From Stenogyne calaminthoides (Eukaryota > Streptophyta > Magnoliopsida > Lamiales > Lamiaceae), in contig JBBCBC010000031.1 of assembly GCA_037126765.1 (NCBI GenBank), positions 5,527,638 through 5,591,637 of the forward strand: 64,000 nt of DNA. The letters are read 5' to 3'. Under the pieces are notes generated by a model, which saw nothing but the letters and a program-made list of their open reading frames with translations, ran no database searches and was not told where the DNA came from. Shown here piece by piece: positions 60,609-64,000 of the stretch. Made by a program: the position numbers and the translations under genes. Positions within the stretch are counted from its first letter, which is position 1, and each line of letters starts with the position of its first letter.

Positions 60609-62780
60609 CCTCCCAGTACGACGAGGTTTCGGTTGTGAAAGTGTGTCGTTTGGTATGTCATCTTTTACAGTTGGCAATGAGGTTAGCCCCCTTAGCTCAT
60701 TTAAGGTAATCTCACTTCTGGGTCTTCTTTCGTTCATATAGTCTTCTTCCAAAAATCAAAAGTGGGTGCTTATTACCACCTTTTGATCTTCGGGACCATA
60801 GAACATACACCCTTTTGTTCCATCGGGGTATCCTATAAACAACCTTAATTCTGATCGAGGATCTAATTTTCCGGCTTCCTTGTCCAACACGTAGCCCGGA
60901 CACCCCCAAATTCTCATGTGTCTCAAACTGGGCTTGCGCCCGGTCCACAATTCTTTGGGAGTTTTGGGAACCGATTTGGATGGCACCAAGTTCAGAATGT
61001 AAGCCGTTATTTCCAAGGCATGACCCCAGAACGACTTGGGAAGATCCGCATAACTCATCATTGATCTAACCATTTCTAAAAGAGTTCTGTTTCTTCGCTC
61101 TGCAACCCCGTTTTGTAAAGGGGTTCCGGGTGCAGTTAGCTGGGATACAATCCCTTCATCTGACAAGTAGTTCAAAAACTCATCGCTGAGGTACTCGCCT
61201 CCACGATCGGATCGTAGAGACTTGATACGTTTTTTCCTATGATTCTCTGCTTGAGCCTTAAATTCTTTGAATTCTCAAAGGTCTCAGATTTATGCTTCAT
61301 AAGGAAAATATAACCGTACCTTGAGTAGTCATCAATAAAAGTGATGAAATACTCATAACCTCCTCTTTCTTTGGTTGACATTGGACCACATACATCCGTG
61401 TGAACGATTTCTAACACTTCTTTGGCTCTATTCCCCTTGGCTCCGAATGCCCTCTTGGTCATTTTACCCTCCAAACATGATTCGCAGGTTGGAATTTGTT
61501 CAACTTGGAGAGACTCCAATGAACCGTCTTCTACCAACCTTTGGATCCTCTTTGGATTAATATGTCCCAATCTTAGATGCCATAGAAGTGTCTCGTTCAC
61601 GTCTGATGAACGTTTTCTTTTATCGGAAACAGTTGATGTGTTATAGGATGCGTTTCGTGAGTGGTGTGCACAGTTAATTGTATGGAGATTATTCGACCAA
61701 TGTCCCATAATAGATACACTCATCATTTCAAGAAATGATGTCATTCTTATTAGAAGAAACTAAATATCCATTAACAGAATTTTAGAAATTGAAAGTGAAT
61801 TCTTTTTAAAACTGGGAACATAAAGATAATCTCTTAAAATTAAAACTTTATCTTCAAAAGACAGGTGCACTTCTCCCACTGCTTTAACCACTACTCATGT
61901 AGCACTGCAATATCTGCTACTCACCTAGCATATTGCAGCAACGCTACTTTCGTGGATTTGCAATACCTGCTACCTACGTAGCATTGCAATAATTGTTACT
62001 TACGTAGTATTGTAATATCTACTACTTACATAGCATTGCAATAACCGCTACTTTCATAACATCGCCCAGGTGATGAGGATCTCATTCCCACTAAGTTGTC
62101 GGATCAATTTGAACCCGTGAAGCAAACATGATTAGTGGATCCCTTATCAACTACCCACGAATGAGAAGTATACGCCGCTAAACAAGTTTTAACAATTAGT
62201 GCGTGAGAATTACCTTTCTTTCCGGCCCTTTTGGGGTTGGAACAGGCAAACCTCCATTGTCCTCTTTCACCGCAGCTTAAGCACTTCCTCTTTGGATTTT
62301 CCTTGACACCACCAGCATTCGTCATCTTACCATTGCCCTTGGCAACAATTGAGTCTGATTGCTTATGGCTTTTGGTCATCTTCTTCTTCTTGCCTTCACT
62401 TGGCCTAGAAAATGAAGACAAACCACTTGCCGTCAAAGCTTGAGTTTGGTGCCCCATCAACATCTCTGTCGAGACCAAAGCTTGCAACAAATCAGCTAGC
62501 GAGGCCAAAATGCTCAGAACCTCAAGTTTGTTCAGATGGGCCATCAATTTTGAGGACGTAATCCCTTACGGGTTTGCCCTCCACCATTTTCAGCGACGAC
62601 ATCTCTCGCAAGGTGATCTGACGAGTCCCGCATTTTTGACTCGTCAGTTGGCTCATCTGATTTTGGTGTGTCAAGAATCCACTTGTGCTTTTGTGCAGTT
62701 AGGACAATTATAATTTTTCGTTTCCATACTTATTCTATTGACTTTAAGTATAATAGCAGTGGATTAAAAGGTTACGACAT
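60609..62780 (-). pseudogene. element E linker, integrase, protease and gag
   Basis: Gag start ATG 62780, with codon 3 TAA as in B, the same gag deletion (junction near 62623-62637) and the zinc knuckle CLSCGERGQWRFAC (Gln for His). Protease motif VVDKGSTNH (Thr lost). Integrase 61744-61172 has LLWHLRLGHINPKR, CESCLEGKM and VHTDVCGPM; 61175-60756 has VAERRNRTLLEMV and the FYGPEDQKVVISTHF end. A frameshift near 61275 and one at 61175 divide them. F entered just beyond, at 60609. Confidence 0.85.
61900..62056 (-). repeat. 26-bp minisatellite in the protease region of element E (6 units)
   Basis: Units start at 61900, 61926, 61953, 61979, 62005 and 62031 (one is 27 bp). Same unit and place as in B, but six copies instead of four. 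Confidence 0.9.
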
Positions 62781-63197
62781 GCTGAACTGAAATAAATAAC
62801 TATATGCATAAGCACAAATATATCACAAGGTTCGATCACATGCATCATATTAAAATCTCAAAAAAAATATGAACATGCATCAGCCAACATCTCAAAACAG
62901 TTTAAATAAGACACGTGGGGTGGGTCATTATTTAAACACATTCAAGCAGATTACAAACAAGAACAGTTACAAACCTTTAATATCTAGATTAATAGTTGGC
63001 TCCCACTTGACCAATATAAAATTGACAGGGACTTCGTGGAAGTATATGCATATCAATTTTATACCTAAGTAATAATCATGATTAAATACAAAATTATTAT
63101 TTCGCTTTGAACGAGCCTCGTAGGGAGGGTCATCGTCGCCACTAGTAATAATCCACAATCATCTATTTGGAATTTATACATGTGAAAGCTATCTTTA
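62781..63197 (-). other. remaining leader of element E
   Basis: It matches the gag-proximal leader of B and C up to 'gaaagctatctt', then jumps straight to the LTR. The GC-rich island and primer site are missing. Confidence 0.75.
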
Positions 63198-64000
63198 TTG
63201 GGGAATTAATTGTCCGGATCTATTCGGGATGAATATTTAAATACAAATTTAATTCTAACAATTATTACTAGCATGAATTAATCATAAATTAATTCAAATA
63301 ATAATTCAACAACAAATCATGCATATAAACAGTTCACATAAAACCTAAGCATGCGGAATTACTACGAGTTTACGTGAACTAACCTCTTGGAGTGACAATG
63401 GTCTCGTAGATTAAAACACACCAAAAAGCCTTCCCAAGTATTCCCTAGTCCTTCCTCGACAATCCGGTGGAAGGAAGCTCGCGAACAATTAACAAAAGGG
63501 AAAATAAAATTTGTAGCACCACCTTTGTGGATTTACTAATTTTTCCAGCAGATGGAATTGTACTTGGGAATGAAAGAATCATCCTCTATTTATAGATGAG
63601 GTGTTGGTCGAATTTTAGGGGAAAATAATGTGGGAAAATCTTTTTCTTGATCTCCAAGAAATCTTGAATATATCTCATATATATTCTTTTCTCCATAATT
63701 AAAATATTCCACAAAAATCCCAACTCCTCTTGTTATGGGAATTTTTGAAAAAATAAGGATCAAGATTCCAAGATTTGGATCTTCTTGAATTTATGAGATA
63801 TACTTGTATTGCAAGAATACATATCTTCCATAATATCTTTTCAAGAAAATCAAGAAAATCTTTCTTTCCCTTATTCTTTCAATATTTTCGAAATTTACAT
63901 ATAAATAACCAAGTGGGAGATTTCTTGAATTTAATGAGATATTTTTGTATTTCAAGAATACATATCTTCATTCCATAACAAAATTCAAAGAAAATCTTTC
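63198..64000 (-). repeat. 5' LTR of element E, cut by the window edge
   Basis: It begins TTGGGGAATTAATTG (first bases TG lost) and follows the A/B LTR to the end of the window. TATA motif near 63590-63597 (minus CTATAAATA). Confidence 0.85.

Larger units (their letters stand above)
48441..64000 (-). mobile_element. copia element E (B subfamily), split by F, 3' LTR and leader lost
   Basis: Left piece 48441-50130 (RNase H, reverse transcriptase, linker), right piece 60609-63197 (linker, integrase, protease, gag, part of leader), then 5' LTR from 63198 to the window end. F (50131-60608) lies between them with duplicated cctcc. The 3' LTR is gone at 48441, and the inner leader plus primer site are deleted at 63197. 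Confidence 0.85.

Overview
The window is a block of repeat-rich nuclear DNA from a flowering plant. The evidence is the density of Ty1-copia LTR retrotransposons with initiator-tRNA-Met primer sites, a hAT and a CACTA transposon, Stowaway-type MITEs, a tRNA-derived SINE, and one spliced host gene of the WAT1/UMAMIT (EamA) transporter family with GT-AG introns. A eudicot is likely, but the species cannot be read from the sequence. One gap of exactly 500 N lies at 23519-24018. Nearly every coding region carries stops or single-base indels; some may be consensus errors, but most look like ordinary decay.

Layout. 1-1893: inverted LTR cut by the window edge (family D). 1946-2185: small CACTA-type element inserted at the broken 3' end of a hAT transposon (2186-4597). 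5352-14578: complete but heavily decayed copia element A on the minus strand, with a perfect 5-bp target duplication. 14579-19743: AT-rich intergenic DNA with two copies of a long-inverted-repeat element that has a telomere-like core, and one Stowaway MITE. 19855-23020: first three exons of a UMAMIT-like gene, each disrupted, ending at the gap. 24019-24891: 3' part of an unrelated plus-strand LTR. 24892-39499: copia element C (minus), split by a complete copia element B (25970-35154, minus). 39500-41949: intergenic DNA with a Stowaway MITE. 41950-43618: plus-oriented LTR G of C's LTR family, carrying a SINE. 43619-45635: copia fragment H (minus). 45636-48440: 5' part of plus-strand element D (LTR, primer site, gag). 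48441-64000: element E (minus, B subfamily), split by the young SIRE/Maximus-like element F (50131-60608, minus) with a perfect 5-bp target duplication.

A, B, C and E share gag (start MSQPFNPL), a Tork/Angela-like pol, LTRs of about 1.8 kb and a leader of about 1.5 kb between primer site and gag. In A, B and C the middle of that leader is a GC-rich island that does not look alike between copies. B and E share a gag stop at codon 3, a gag deletion of about 160 bp, a His-to-Gln change in the zinc knuckle and a 26-bp minisatellite in the protease domain. They therefore look like members of one defective lineage that was moved by proteins from other elements.

The most unusual object is in F. Between RNase H and the 3' LTR, on the strand opposite to the element, lies an unidentified ORF (51745-52374, one internal stop) preceded by a TATA box and a 10-bp inverted repeat. 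The 3' LTR of F also contains a 50-bp snap-back inverted duplication and a U3 unlike that of the 5' LTR, although F has an intact target duplication.
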